Assembly (NCBI RefSeq): GCF_018596315.1 | Contig: NZ_JAHEAG010000025.1 | Span: 1 to 64,000, forward strand | Direction of reading: 5' to 3' | Source: Bradyrhizobium sp. SRL28 | GTDB taxonomy: Bacteria > Pseudomonadota > Alphaproteobacteria > Rhizobiales > Xanthobacteraceae | Length of the DNA: 64,000 bases | In this document: in pieces, positions 56,365-64,000 of the stretch | How positions within the stretch are numbered: the stretch's first letter is position 1 | Layout of the letters: every line of letters starts with the position of its first letter | The notes under the pieces: generated by a model | Told to the model about the DNA's origin: nothing | The model's database searches: none | The model's input: the letters and a program-made list of their open reading frames with translations, nothing else | Position numbers and translations under genes: made by a program

Positions 56365-57174
56365 TTACTCCTTCCCGGCAAATTCCGTCGGCGTTTTTCC
56401 GGTAACCTGCCGGAAGGCATGGGAAAACGCAGGCACACTGGCGTAGCCCAAATCCGAGGCAAGCTGCTTGACCGAGACGGCTGCGTCCGTCGACAGCTTC
56501 TCGATGGCCGCCGCGATCCGGGCGCGCTGGCACCAGCTCTTGAAGCTCAATTGCGTCTCGGCTGAGAACAGGCGTGACAGCGTCCGTACCGAGGTGCCGA
56601 CCTCGCGCGCCAGCGTCTCGATCTCATGGTCGCCGGTCGGGTCCGCGAGCACGATGTCGGCAGCGCGCCGGCAGCGCGGCTCATGCGGCAGCGGGATGAA
56701 GGTCGCGGAATCCTCCGCCTGGTCCAATTCCATCATCGCCAGCCGCAGCAGAAGCGTGGTTCGTTCCCGGTCGGTGCGATCATCGAACAAGGCGAGAATG
56801 GTCTGGTGCAGCAGCGGCGACACCCGCACCACGAATTCCGCATCGAGGCTGTGGCTGCGCGCTTCGCGCTGCAGCCAGTCGAGTTCGAAATAGAGCGTCC
56901 GCATCTCGATATCGGCGAGCACGTCGATCGCATGTTCCGACAGCGCAGGGACCCAGACCGCGCGATCCGGCGGCACCAGCCAGCGGCCTTTTGGGGTCGT
57001 CACCTGCATCGTGCCTTTGGCCGCATAGACCAACTGCGCCTCGCGGTGCATGTGGGTGTCGATCCGGAAGCCCTTCCGGTAGCTGTTGGCGATCATGTGG
57101 ATGCCGTCGCCGGTGGAGATGCGGCGCCCGATAATGGCGGCAATTGGCTTTTCGGCGATATTCATTGGCGACAT
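56365..57174 (-). CDS. AraC-family transcriptional regulator
   Basis: A 269-residue regulator with a cupin-like sensor domain (residues 15-120: IDTHMHREAQLVYAAKGTMQV) and two C-terminal helix-turn-helix motifs (ETLAREVGTSVRTLSRLFSA and VKQLASDLGYASVPAFSHAF). It is divergent from an MFS transporter gene 59 bases away and probably controls it. The inducer is unknown. Confidence 0.92.
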   Translation of the reverse strand: MSPMNIAEKPIAAIIGRRISTGDGIHMIANSYRKGFRIDTHMHREAQLVYAAKGTMQVTTPKGRWLVPPDRAVWVPALSEHAIDVLADIEMRTLYFELDWLQREARSHSLDAEFVVRVSPLLHQTILALFDDRTDRERTTLLLRLAMMELDQAEDSATFIPLPHEPRCRRAADIVLADPTGDHEIETLAREVGTSVRTLSRLFSAETQLSFKSWCQRARIAAAIEKLSTDAAVSVKQLASDLGYASVPAFSHAFRQVTGKTPTEFAGKE

Positions 57175-57233
57175 CCCGTCAGGACAACCCCGTATAACCT
57201 ATTTCTGAAAATTGCGGGATTCGGGAATCGACC

Positions 57234-58415
57234 ATGAACAGCCCCAGCCGGGTGATCACTTTCGTCAACGCTGCCCATTTCATCGACCATTATGCGATGC
57301 TGATTTTCGCCGCCGCCGTCATCATCATGGGGCCGGCGCTCGGCATGGCCTATTCGGAACTATTGCCTTACGCCACCCCGGGTTTCGTCGCCTTCGGCGC
57401 CGGCTCGCTGATCACTGGCTGGCTCGGCGACCGCTGGAGCCGCCGCCACATGATGGTGATTTTCTTCGTTGGCATCGGCGTATCGATGATCTCGGTCGGG
57501 TTCGTCTCGACCCCGCTGCAGCTCGGCGCGGCGCTGCTGGCGATCGGCCTGTTCGCCTCGATCTATCATCCCGTCGGCACCGCGATGATCGTGTCCTATG
57601 CCGACAAGCTCGGCCGCGAGATGGGCCTGAACGGCGTCTGGGGCAATCTCGGCGTGGCGTCCTCGGCGCTGGTCACCGGCGTGATCGGGCAATATCTCGG
57701 CTGGCGCTGGGCCTTCATCGTCCCCGGGATCGTCACGATCCTGATCGGCATCGCCTTTGCGCTGATGGTGGTGCACGAGAACCGCAGCGGCACCAGGCAG
57801 GCGGCGGCGCAGGCGCGCGTCGCCAAGCAGGACATGTGGCGCGTGATCCTTTCGCTCCTGATCGTCGTGATCGCGATTTCCACGACCTTCAACGCGGTCA
57901 CCGTGGCGCTGCCAAAGCTGTTTGCGGAGCGGCTGGCCGACCTCACCAGCAGCCCGGCGGCGCTCGGCCTGATCGCGGCCGGCGTTTATGTGTTCGGCGC
58001 GATGACGCAGTACACGATCGGCAAGCTGATCGACCATTATTCGCTGAAGACCGTGATGCTGCCGCTGTCATTCGTGCTGGCGCCGTTCCTGTATTTCGCG
58101 GCGACATTGTCGAACCTGCCGCTGATCATCGCCTCCATCGGCATCGTGATGGGCGCGTTCGGCCAGGTCACCGTCAACGACGCCATGGTCGGCAAATACA
58201 CCAGCGAGGAGTGGCGCTCGCGTGCCTACTCGGTGCGCTACTTCATCGGCTTCACTGCGGCCGGTGCGTCCGTCGGACTCGTAGCGTGGCTCTATGAAAA
58301 GGGCGGCTTCGTCACCATGCTGCAGACGTTCGGCGCGCTCTGCCTGCTGGTGATCGTGGCGGCGCTCATCCTGCCGCGGGAGATCAAGGTGCCGGCGGCG
58401 CAGACCGCGCCGTGA
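57234..58415 (+). CDS. MFS transporter
   Basis: A 393-residue inner-membrane carrier with about 12 hydrophobic segments. The segment GWLGDRWSRRHMMV matches the major-facilitator loop 2-3 motif (GxLaDrxGrr). HFIDHYAMLIFAAAVI at the start and SIYHPVGTAMIVSYADK resemble fosmidomycin-resistance-like members. Substrate is unknown. Divergent from the AraC regulator; three bases from the convergent DUF4239 stop. Confidence 0.9.
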   Translation: MNSPSRVITFVNAAHFIDHYAMLIFAAAVIIMGPALGMAYSELLPYATPGFVAFGAGSLITGWLGDRWSRRHMMVIFFVGIGVSMISVGFVSTPLQLGAALLAIGLFASIYHPVGTAMIVSYADKLGREMGLNGVWGNLGVASSALVTGVIGQYLGWRWAFIVPGIVTILIGIAFALMVVHENRSGTRQAAAQARVAKQDMWRVILSLLIVVIAISTTFNAVTVALPKLFAERLADLTSSPAALGLIAAGVYVFGAMTQYTIGKLIDHYSLKTVMLPLSFVLAPFLYFAATLSNLPLIIASIGIVMGAFGQVTVNDAMVGKYTSEEWRSRAYSVRYFIGFTAAGASVGLVAWLYEKGGFVTMLQTFGALCLLVIVAALILPREIKVPAAQTAP

Positions 58416-58417
58416 GT

Positions 58418-59176
58418 TCATTCGATCGTTGGCAGCACCATGTGCAGATGACGGTTCGAGATCTGCATCAGGCCCTGGAAGGGGTGGCTGAGATCGACGA
58501 TCAAGAACAGCGCGCTCGATACCGAGAGCGCGAAAAGAAGCGTTGAGGCGACGACGATCGGATTTGGTTCGGCGAACAGGCTGAAGCTCGCGAAGATCAC
58601 CACCAGCCAGAACACCAACACGATAAAGAACGGCAGCGGTATCGCGTCGTCGGCCTGGGTGAACACGAGAAGCCGCGTCCGGCCCATGTCGGTGGTGATT
58701 TGGATGATACGAGATTTCAGCGAGGTCTGTTCCGCGTTGGCCGGCTTGAGGTCTTCGACCGCGCTGTAGAACCGTTCGGCGGTCTCGCTGATGACAAATG
58801 CCGATCCGCCGCCTTTGCCCGAGATGTTCTCCTGCCGGATGCGGGCGGTCGCCGAGGGGATGATTTCCCGCAACAGGGTGCGCGCCGCTTTCGCCTCCGC
58901 GCCGTATTTGGTCAGCATCTGGTCGACGAGCACCGCGTTGGTGCCGAGCTGGCGGATATTGCTGTTCTGGTTGTCGTAGGTGTTTTTCGCCGAAGCGATC
59001 ATCAGGCCGATTACGAGCGCGGCAAGCGTCGAGAGAAAGCCGGCGCCGAGGCGGATGGCTTCCTTGGAACCTCCTTCGAGCAGGTCGGCCGGCAGGGATC
59101 GCCGCAGGACCATGCCGATGGCCGCGCCGATCAGGATCGAGGCAAAGGAAGCCAGAAACGCGGCGGTCGAACTCAT
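58418..59176 (-). CDS. DUF4239 (bestrophin-like) membrane protein
   Basis: A 252-residue inner-membrane protein with two N-terminal segments (ASFASILIGAAIGMVL and FLSTLAALVIGLMIAS), a soluble region of about 110 residues, and two C-terminal segments (FFIVLVFWLVVIFASFSLF and ALSVSSALFLIV). This topology is the DUF4239 form. Function is unproven; an ion-channel-like role is suggested only by fold similarity. Confidence 0.8.
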   Translation of the reverse strand: MSSTAAFLASFASILIGAAIGMVLRRSLPADLLEGGSKEAIRLGAGFLSTLAALVIGLMIASAKNTYDNQNSNIRQLGTNAVLVDQMLTKYGAEAKAARTLLREIIPSATARIRQENISGKGGGSAFVISETAERFYSAVEDLKPANAEQTSLKSRIIQITTDMGRTRLLVFTQADDAIPLPFFIVLVFWLVVIFASFSLFAEPNPIVVASTLLFALSVSSALFLIVDLSHPFQGLMQISNRHLHMVLPTIE

Positions 59177-59349
59177 GGCGTCATCCCCCTGTCATGGTGC
59201 GGGCGGGCCGGGCAGGGGTTATTGCATATCGGGGCGTGCGAGCCTGGGCTACCCGCGACGATTTGCTGCGGCGCAGCAGGTCGGGGGTAACGTAGCTAAA
59301 TCAAACAGAACACTTGACCATCGCTACCCTCCTTGTGTGAGGTGCGGCC

Positions 59350-59769
59350 ATGACCCGAATCCGGCTTTTCCTTTGCATCATTGCGATATCAGTGCCTTCG
59401 CTGGCGGCGGCGCAGCAGTCCATGAAATTCGAGGAGGCCGGGGCCATGCTGGCCGCGAGCTGCGGCAAGGACATCGATGACAACTGCCGCGGCGTCAATC
59501 TCGACGCGACGCGCCTGCGGGAGTGCCTGAGCCGAAATCAGGACGTGGTGTCGGCGAAGTGCAAAACCGATTTTCCCCAGGCCCTCGGCGCCATCCAGGC
59601 GCGTATTACCGCGCGCACCTCGCTTGTAAAACTGTGCAATTGGGAATTGAAACACCTGTGCGGCGAGGTTCGGGAGGATCCCGTGAAGGGGCTGCAATGC
59701 CTGTTGGAGTCGACCAAGAAGGCGACCCCGAACTGCAACAAGGCGATCAGCGCGGCGGGGTATCGCTGA
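59350..59769 (+). CDS. Cysteine-rich repeat secreted protein
   Basis: A 139-residue exported protein with a signal peptide ending at SLAAAQ. The mature part has two to three Cys-rich repeats (ASCGKDIDDNCRGV, RLRECLSRN, CNWELKHLCG, LQCLLES) like the Golgi-apparatus-protein repeat found in bacterial periplasmic proteins. Role is unknown. Its stop overlaps the next start (TGATG), so the pair is co-translated. Confidence 0.82.
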   Translation: MTRIRLFLCIIAISVPSLAAAQQSMKFEEAGAMLAASCGKDIDDNCRGVNLDATRLRECLSRNQDVVSAKCKTDFPQALGAIQARITARTSLVKLCNWELKHLCGEVREDPVKGLQCLLESTKKATPNCNKAISAAGYR

Positions 59770-60434
59770 TGCCTGGGGGAAAGAAGCTGCGCGGGATCGG
59801 CCTTTTGCTGGGCGCCTTGGCGCTGTTTGCCTTGCCGATGGCGGTTGCGCGCGCGCAAACGGCGACGTCGACGGCAGACATCATTGAGAAGCTTGCCGTC
59901 GAAGCCGAGTCGGATATCGACCTCGCTGCCTTGAAGCAGCAGGCTGCCGATCGCATCAAGGCAAGAGCGGATGCCCAGCCGCAAAAGCGGCCGCCGATCG
60001 CGCCTCAACTGACGAAACTGCCGCAACTACGTTTCGATGTCGTGTTCGACCAGGATTCTTCGTTGATCCGGCCGGCCTCCTATCAGACGATCGGCAGCAT
60101 CGCCGACGCGCTCACAGATCCGAAGACGCGACCCTATCGCTATCTGATTGTCGATCATGTCGAATCCGCCGGAAGGCGCGACCACAATCTGATCCTGAGC
60201 CAGCGGCGTGCCGACTCGGTCCGGGATGTCCTGGTGAACACCTTCAAGGTGTCGCCGAAGCGGCTTCAGGCGCTTGGACTGGGCGAGGAACAGTTGCAGG
60301 ATGTCAATCGCCCGGCGTCGCCGGCCAATGCGCGCGTCCAGCTCATCGCGATCGGTAAGTTCGAGACGGCCGAGCCGGCAACGCCGGCGGCGGCACCCAA
60401 AGGCGCCGCTGCGGCAAAGAAAAAGAAGCGCTGA
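59769..60434 (+). CDS. OmpA-like periplasmic protein
   Basis: A 221-residue exported protein with a signal peptide (LLLGALALFALPMAVARAQ). An OmpA C-terminal domain spans residues about 90-195, with FDVVFDQDSSLIRPASYQTI and NLILSQRRADSVRDVL, which would bind peptidoglycan. It ends in a Lys-rich tail. The domain lacks a beta-barrel, so it is free in the periplasm or anchored by a partner. Overlaps the Cys-rich gene by one base. Confidence 0.85.
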   Translation: MPGGKKLRGIGLLLGALALFALPMAVARAQTATSTADIIEKLAVEAESDIDLAALKQQAADRIKARADAQPQKRPPIAPQLTKLPQLRFDVVFDQDSSLIRPASYQTIGSIADALTDPKTRPYRYLIVDHVESAGRRDHNLILSQRRADSVRDVLVNTFKVSPKRLQALGLGEEQLQDVNRPASPANARVQLIAIGKFETAEPATPAAAPKGAAAAKKKKR

Positions 60435-60490
60435 TCACCCCGTGCAGGGGTGAGCGCGACGCCAGCCGCCGGCTGGGGAAGGAGCACCCG

Positions 60491-61294
60491 ATGTTCAATC
60501 AACCCTCGCCGGGAATGGCCGGCCTCTTGCTGGGATTAACAATGATGATGACCGCGCCCGCTGCTGCCGATGCCTTGAAGGACGAGATCGCGCCGACCGG
60601 CAAGCTGCGGGTGGCGATTGCGATCAGTCCGGCCGGTGGCGCGTTCTGGTCGACCAAGACCGAAACCGGCTATGCCGGCGTGCCGGTCGATCTCGGCAAG
60701 GCGATGGCGGAGCAACTTGGCGTCCCCGTCGAATATGTCGCGCACAGCAATTCCGGGCAGATCGTCGATGCGGCCTCGAAAGGTACCTGGGACATCACCT
60801 TCCTGCCGAAAGATCCGGAGCGAGAGGGCAGGATGTCGTTCGGGCCCATCTATGAAGTTGCGGACGCGACCTACATCGTCAAGCCGGGTTCACAGGTCAC
60901 GAATTTCGCAACACTCGATCAGCCCGGGATCAAGGTCGCCGCGGTCAACAACACGACCACGATGCGCGGCGCGATCGCGCATCTGAAGAATGCCAAGGTC
61001 ACGGGCTACCAGACCTACGACGAAATCTTCGGCCTGCTCAAAGGCGGTGAGATCGACGCGTTCGCGCTGTCGCGCGACCAGCTCAACGCCATGGCAAAAC
61101 AGATCCCGGGCACCCGCGTGCTGGACGAAACCTTCAAGCAGACGGTCACGGCGGTCGCAGTGCCGCCCAGTCGTCCGCTCTCGCTGGCGTTTGCGATCAA
61201 GTTTCTGAACGAAGCGATCGCCAACGGCACGCTGCGCAAGGCCTATGACAATAACGGCCTGAAGGATCGGCCGGTGCGGACGCAGACGAAATAG
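60491..61294 (+). CDS. Periplasmic amino-acid-type solute-binding protein
   Basis: A 267-residue family 3 solute-binding protein with a signal peptide (AGLLLGLTMMMTAPAAA). It starts the fold with GKLRVAIAISPAGGAFW and continues GYAGVPVDLGKAMAEQLGV and WDITFLPKDPEREG. No permease or ATPase is adjacent, so it is an orphan that may work with a distant ABC transporter or as a sensor. A strong GGAAGGAG precedes the start. Confidence 0.88.
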   Translation: MFNQPSPGMAGLLLGLTMMMTAPAAADALKDEIAPTGKLRVAIAISPAGGAFWSTKTETGYAGVPVDLGKAMAEQLGVPVEYVAHSNSGQIVDAASKGTWDITFLPKDPEREGRMSFGPIYEVADATYIVKPGSQVTNFATLDQPGIKVAAVNNTTTMRGAIAHLKNAKVTGYQTYDEIFGLLKGGEIDAFALSRDQLNAMAKQIPGTRVLDETFKQTVTAVAVPPSRPLSLAFAIKFLNEAIANGTLRKAYDNNGLKDRPVRTQTK

Positions 61295-61300
61295 GCCGCC

Positions 61301-61403
61301 GTCATTCCGGGGCGATGCGAAGCATCGAGCCCGGAATCCATTGAGCCTCGGGATCGGTGTTGAAATGGATTCCGGGCTCGCGCTACGCGCGCCCCGGAAT
61401 GAC
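61301..61403. repeat. Inverted repeat with GTCATTCCGGGGC arms (family F)
   Basis: The arms GTCATTCCGGGGC and GCCCCGGAATGAC pair over 13 bases. The inner GAGCCCGGAATCCATT pairs with AATGGATTCCGGGCTC. It sits seven bases after the solute-binding protein stop and could terminate its transcript. Confidence 0.75.
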
Positions 61404-61546
61404 AGCGTTAGCGGGCGCTGCGGCAGGCGCTAACATATGTGCAACTGCACAAATACAAGGCATCCGCCCCTCTCCACGCACGGCGCAATAGGGCCATAAC
61501 CACGTAGAAATACGCGATTTTTTTGAGCCCACGGCCCGATTTCCGG

Positions 61547-61563
61547 TTGGCACATCGATTGCT
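61547..61563 (+). promoter_or_regulatory. Sigma-54 promoter upstream of the formate/nitrite transporter
   Basis: TTGGCAC-ATCGA-TTGCT matches the -24/-12 consensus TGGCAC-N5-TTGCW exactly, with the required ten bases between GG and GC. The start site would be near 61575. Nitrogen (NtrC) control is a reasonable inference. The sequence between 61404 and 61546 could hold activator sites, but none was identified with confidence. Confidence 0.75.
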
Positions 61564-61574
61564 TAATCCTGTCT

Positions 61575-61857
61575 CAGTCAATGACGACTGCCGTCCGTTC
61601 GGATTGCCAAGGCCAGCGTTGGCCGAAGGCGTTGGGATCAAGCGGCCTCGCGTGAGGCGCTTCGAGCAGTCTTCGGGACCACTTCACGATAGCTCGCGCA
61701 TCCTCCGTTTCTGATCGGGCCTGACCTGCGTCGTTCTGTGCCGTTCAAAGACGGCGCGGGATTCGTCGCGCACGAGGACGGCAAGATTTTCACACAATCA
61801 GTGCACGGCTGCGCAGCATCCGGCGCGCTTCAACGTTGTCTCGAAAGGGGAACTGGA
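61575..61857 (+). promoter_or_regulatory. Structured 5' leader of the transporter gene
   Basis: About 280 untranslated bases with at least three stem-loops: GGCCA-gcgt-TGGCC (61611-61624), GCCTC-gcgt-GAGGC (61645-61658) and GCCGT-tcaaag-ACGGC (61740-61755). Alphaproteobacterial nitrate-assimilation operons can be controlled by NasT antitermination in such leaders. The six-base loop here does not fit the ANTAR A1/G4 rule cleanly, so the mechanism is open. No gene is seen in it. Confidence 0.45.
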
Positions 61858-62703
61858 ATGGCCTATCTCGCGCCTTCGGAATTCGTGACCAAGATGGTCG
61901 ACGCCGGAGAATCCAAAATCTTCATGTCGACGCGCGATACGGTCATCCGCGCCTACATGGCCGGTGCGATTCTCTCGCTTGCTGCCGCATTTGCGGTGAC
62001 CATCAACGTGCAGACCGGCGTGCCGATCGTCGGCGCCGCGCTGTTTCCGGTCGGCTTCTGCATGCTCTACCTGCTCGGCTTCGACCTGCTCACCGGCGTG
62101 TTCGTGCTGTGCCCGCTGGCGCTGATCGACAAGCGTCCGGGCGTGACGCTCGGCGGCGTGCTGCGCAACTGGGGCCTTGTCTTCATCGGCAACTTCGCTG
62201 GCGCCTTCACGGTGGCGGTGATGATGGCGATCGTCTTCACCTTCGGCTTCTCGCAGGCGCCGGACAAGGTCGGCCAGGTGATCGGCACCATCGGCGAGAG
62301 CCGCACTGTCGGCTATGCCAACCATGGCGCGGCCGGCATGCTGACGCTGTTCATCCGCGGTGTGCTCTGCAACTGGATGGTCTCGGCCGGTGTCGTCGGC
62401 GCGATGATCTCCACCCATGTCAGCGGCAAGGTGATCGCGATGTGGATGCCGATCATGCTGTTCTTCTTCATGACCTTCGAGCATTCCATCGTGAACATGT
62501 TCCTGTTCCCGTCGGGTCTCCTGCTCGGCGCCAAGTTCACCTGGTGGGACTACATCTTCTGGAACGAGATCCCGACCGTCGTCGGCAACCTCGTCGGCGG
62601 CCTCGCCTTCACCGGGCTGACCCTGTACGCGACCCACGTCAAGACCGGCCCGTCACGCAACGCGTCGGCATCTTCGCGGCCGTCCTCCCGCATTGCCGCT
62701 TGA
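61858..62703 (+). CDS. Formate/nitrite transporter family protein
   Basis: A 281-residue inner-membrane channel with six hydrophobic segments. FNT features visible are LLGFDLLTGVFVLCPLA near the middle, GNFAGAFTVAVMMA and the second half GVLCNWMVSAGVVGAMIS. Nitrite uptake is the likely role given the sigma-54 promoter and the downstream kinase/phosphatase, both seen near nitrite assimilation genes. Direction and substrate are inference. The ATG at 61858 follows AAAGGGG; the frame is open earlier but within the leader. Confidence 0.88.
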   Translation: MAYLAPSEFVTKMVDAGESKIFMSTRDTVIRAYMAGAILSLAAAFAVTINVQTGVPIVGAALFPVGFCMLYLLGFDLLTGVFVLCPLALIDKRPGVTLGGVLRNWGLVFIGNFAGAFTVAVMMAIVFTFGFSQAPDKVGQVIGTIGESRTVGYANHGAAGMLTLFIRGVLCNWMVSAGVVGAMISTHVSGKVIAMWMPIMLFFFMTFEHSIVNMFLFPSGLLLGAKFTWWDYIFWNEIPTVVGNLVGGLAFTGLTLYATHVKTGPSRNASASSRPSSRIAA

Positions 62704-62716
62704 TCTTAAGATGAGG

Positions 62717-62748
62717 ATGGGCCTCTCCTCGCAAGGGGAGAGGCCCAT
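62717..62748 (+). terminator. Strong hairpin between transporter and kinase genes
   Basis: A perfect 12-base stem, ATGGGCCTCTCC / GGAGAGGCCCAT, with an eight-base loop lies 13 bases after the transporter stop and 17 before the next start. There is no U-run, so it may be a partial terminator, or a stabiliser of the upstream message. Confidence 0.5.
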
Positions 62749-62765
62749 TGTCGTGAAAGCCGGGA

Positions 62766-64000
62766 ATGCCGCGCGAGCTGAAAATATCGGTCGGACAATT
62801 TTCCGATAGGGGAGCTAAGGAAACCAACCAGGATTTCCATGGCGTCCTGATTCCGGCCGAGCCGCTGCTCAGCCTCAAGGGCATCTCCGTCGTGCTGGCC
62901 GACGGCATCAGCACGAGCAAGGTCAGCCGGGTCGCCGCGGAATCGGCGGTCAAGGGGTTTTTGACCGACTATTACTGCACCTCGGAATCCTGGTCGGTGC
63001 GCACCTCGGCGCAGCGCGTGCTGGAGGCGACCAATTCCTGGCTGCATTCGCAGACGCGCAGCCAGTATGCCTATGACAAGGACCGGGGTTACGTCTGTAC
63101 GCTCTCCGCCATCGTCATCAAGTCGACCACGGCGCATCTCTTTCACATCGGCGATTCCCGCATCTATCGTCTCTCCGGCAACACGCTGGAGCAACTGACT
63201 AACGACCACCGCGTCGTCATTTCGTCCGAGCAGAGCTATCTCGGCCGCGCGCTCGGCGTAAATCCGCAAGTCGAGATCGACTACCAGATGCTGCGGCTCG
63301 AGCCGGGCGACGTCTTTGTGCTCGCGACCGACGGAATCTACGAGCATCTTAGCGCCCGTCGCATTGCAAAGGCGGTGAACGAGGGCGGCGCCGATCTCGA
63401 CGCAGCCGCGAAGGGGATTGTCGACCAGGCTTTTGACGCCGGCAGCAAGGACAATCTCACCGTCCAGATCGTCCGTGTCGATGAGGTGCCCGACGGCGCC
63501 GCCGCCGAAGTGTTCGCGCAGCCGCACGAATTGCCGCTGCCGCCACTCCTGGAGGCGCGGGCGGTGTTCGACGGATACCGAATCGTCCGCGAACTGCACG
63601 GCTCCAGCCGGAGCCACATCTATCTCGCTGTCGACATCGAAACCGACGCCGTGGTCACCATCAAGATTCCGTCGATCGATCTGCGCGACGATCCGGCTTA
63701 CCTCAAGCGGTTCATGATGGAGGAGTGGGTGGCGCGGCGGATCGACAGCCCGCATGTGCTGAAACCCTGCCTGCTGCAGCGCAAGCGCAACTTCCTCTAT
63801 GTCGCGACTGAATACATCGATGGCCAGACGCTGACGCAATGGATGATCGACAATCCAAAACCCAACCTGGAGACCGTGCGCGGCATCGTCGAGCAGATCG
63901 CCAAGGGGCTGCGCGCCTTCCACCGCAAGGAGATGCTGCACCAGGACCTAAGGCCCGACAACATCATGATCGATAGCACGGGCACCGTGAAGATCATCGA
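62766..64000 (+). CDS. PP2C phosphatase/Ser-Thr kinase fusion, cut by window end
   Basis: At least 411 residues, running off the window. Residues 1-240 are a PP2C-type phosphatase: GAKETNQDFHGV, VLADGIS, LFHIGDSRIYRLS, FVLATDGIYEHLS and GSKDNLTVQIV. Residues from about 265 are a Hanks-type kinase: YRIVRELHGSSRSHIYLAVD, the VTIKIPSI lysine region, LLHQ-type catalytic loop LHQDLRPDNIMI, and an incomplete end. Here Gln replaces the usual Arg of HRD (MLHQDLRPDN), so activity may be altered. It follows the transporter in the same direction. Confidence 0.88.
   Translation, partial: MPRELKISVGQFSDRGAKETNQDFHGVLIPAEPLLSLKGISVVLADGISTSKVSRVAAESAVKGFLTDYYCTSESWSVRTSAQRVLEATNSWLHSQTRSQYAYDKDRGYVCTLSAIVIKSTTAHLFHIGDSRIYRLSGNTLEQLTNDHRVVISSEQSYLGRALGVNPQVEIDYQMLRLEPGDVFVLATDGIYEHLSARRIAKAVNEGGADLDAAAKGIVDQAFDAGSKDNLTVQIVRVDEVPDGAAAEVFAQPHELPLPPLLEARAVFDGYRIVRELHGSSRSHIYLAVDIETDAVVTIKIPSIDLRDDPAYLKRFMMEEWVARRIDSPHVLKPCLLQRKRNFLYVATEYIDGQTLTQWMIDNPKPNLETVRGIVEQIAKGLRAFHRKEMLHQDLRPDNIMIDSTGTVKII

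Noticed and set aside
61740..61755. Six-base hairpin loop read as an ANTAR (NasT) target
   Set aside because: The loop TCAAAG lacks the expected A at position 1 and G at position 4, and a second matching hairpin at the right distance was not found. It is kept only as part of a structured leader.

Overview
The window looks like chromosomal DNA of a Bradyrhizobium or close relative. Supporting signs are high GC, alphaproteobacterial gene content, a 389-residue enolase-superfamily protein whose active-site positions match the D-tartrate dehydratase known from Bradyrhizobium japonicum, a fused transaldolase/glucose-6-phosphate isomerase, a fused trehalose synthase/maltokinase, and several families of short palindromic intergenic repeats. 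No rRNA, tRNA, CRISPR array, phage or IS transposase was seen.

Layout. (1) 0-4.6 kb: divergent ku and ligD (non-homologous end joining) with a general-stress (EcfG-type) promoter between them, then a tiny DUF3309 membrane protein and a polyhydroxyalkanoate-associated protein. (2) 4.6-16.9 kb, minus strand: an alpha-glucan/trehalose operon treY-treZ-glgX-glgB-treS/mak, with genes overlapping or 3-5 bases apart. malQ and a GH15 gene face it on the plus strand to 20.75 kb. (3) 21.2-28.6 kb, minus strand: a hexose-phosphate block of a HAD phosphatase, gluconokinase, pgl, zwf, gnd and the Tal-Pgi fusion. Together these two blocks connect glycogen and trehalose turnover to the oxidative pentose-phosphate and Entner-Doudoroff entry reactions. 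(4) 28.8-30.3 kb: a gene-poor, decaying patch holding a DsrE-family pseudogene with three lesions, a secreted-protein remnant and operator-like repeats. (5) 30.4-35.2 kb: the stress operon prkA-yeaH-spoVR. (6) 35.3-39.9 kb: a 2-oxoacid:acceptor oxidoreductase (korB, korA and a FAD/NAD(P)/Fe-S subunit). (7) chrA, then 41.9-47.0 kb: pqqABCDE followed by a prolyl aminopeptidase and a DUF4286-like gene, with an intercistronic RNA structure after pqqA. (8) 47.3-49.7 kb: a periplasmic sorbosone-dehydrogenase-like beta-propeller and a diheme cytochrome c, plausible users of PQQ. (9) 49.9-58.4 kb: amidase, glutathione peroxidase, DUF3297, tarD, serA, malonyl-CoA decarboxylase and a divergent AraC regulator/MFS pair. 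(10) 58.4-64.0 kb: DUF4239, a Cys-rich and an OmpA-like protein, an orphan solute-binding protein, and then a formate/nitrite transporter with a canonical sigma-54 promoter and a structured leader of about 280 nt. The transporter is followed by a PP2C-phosphatase/Ser-Thr-kinase fusion cut by the window end.

Most genes are ordinary housekeeping or metabolic genes. The less expected signals are the regulatory and RNA structures (EcfG, sigma-54, pqqA-pqqB stem, transporter-kinase hairpin), the decaying DsrE locus, a probable frameshift at the start of the GH15 gene, the PQQ operon with attached peptidase and candidate client enzymes, and the maltokinase pathway without an adjacent glgE.
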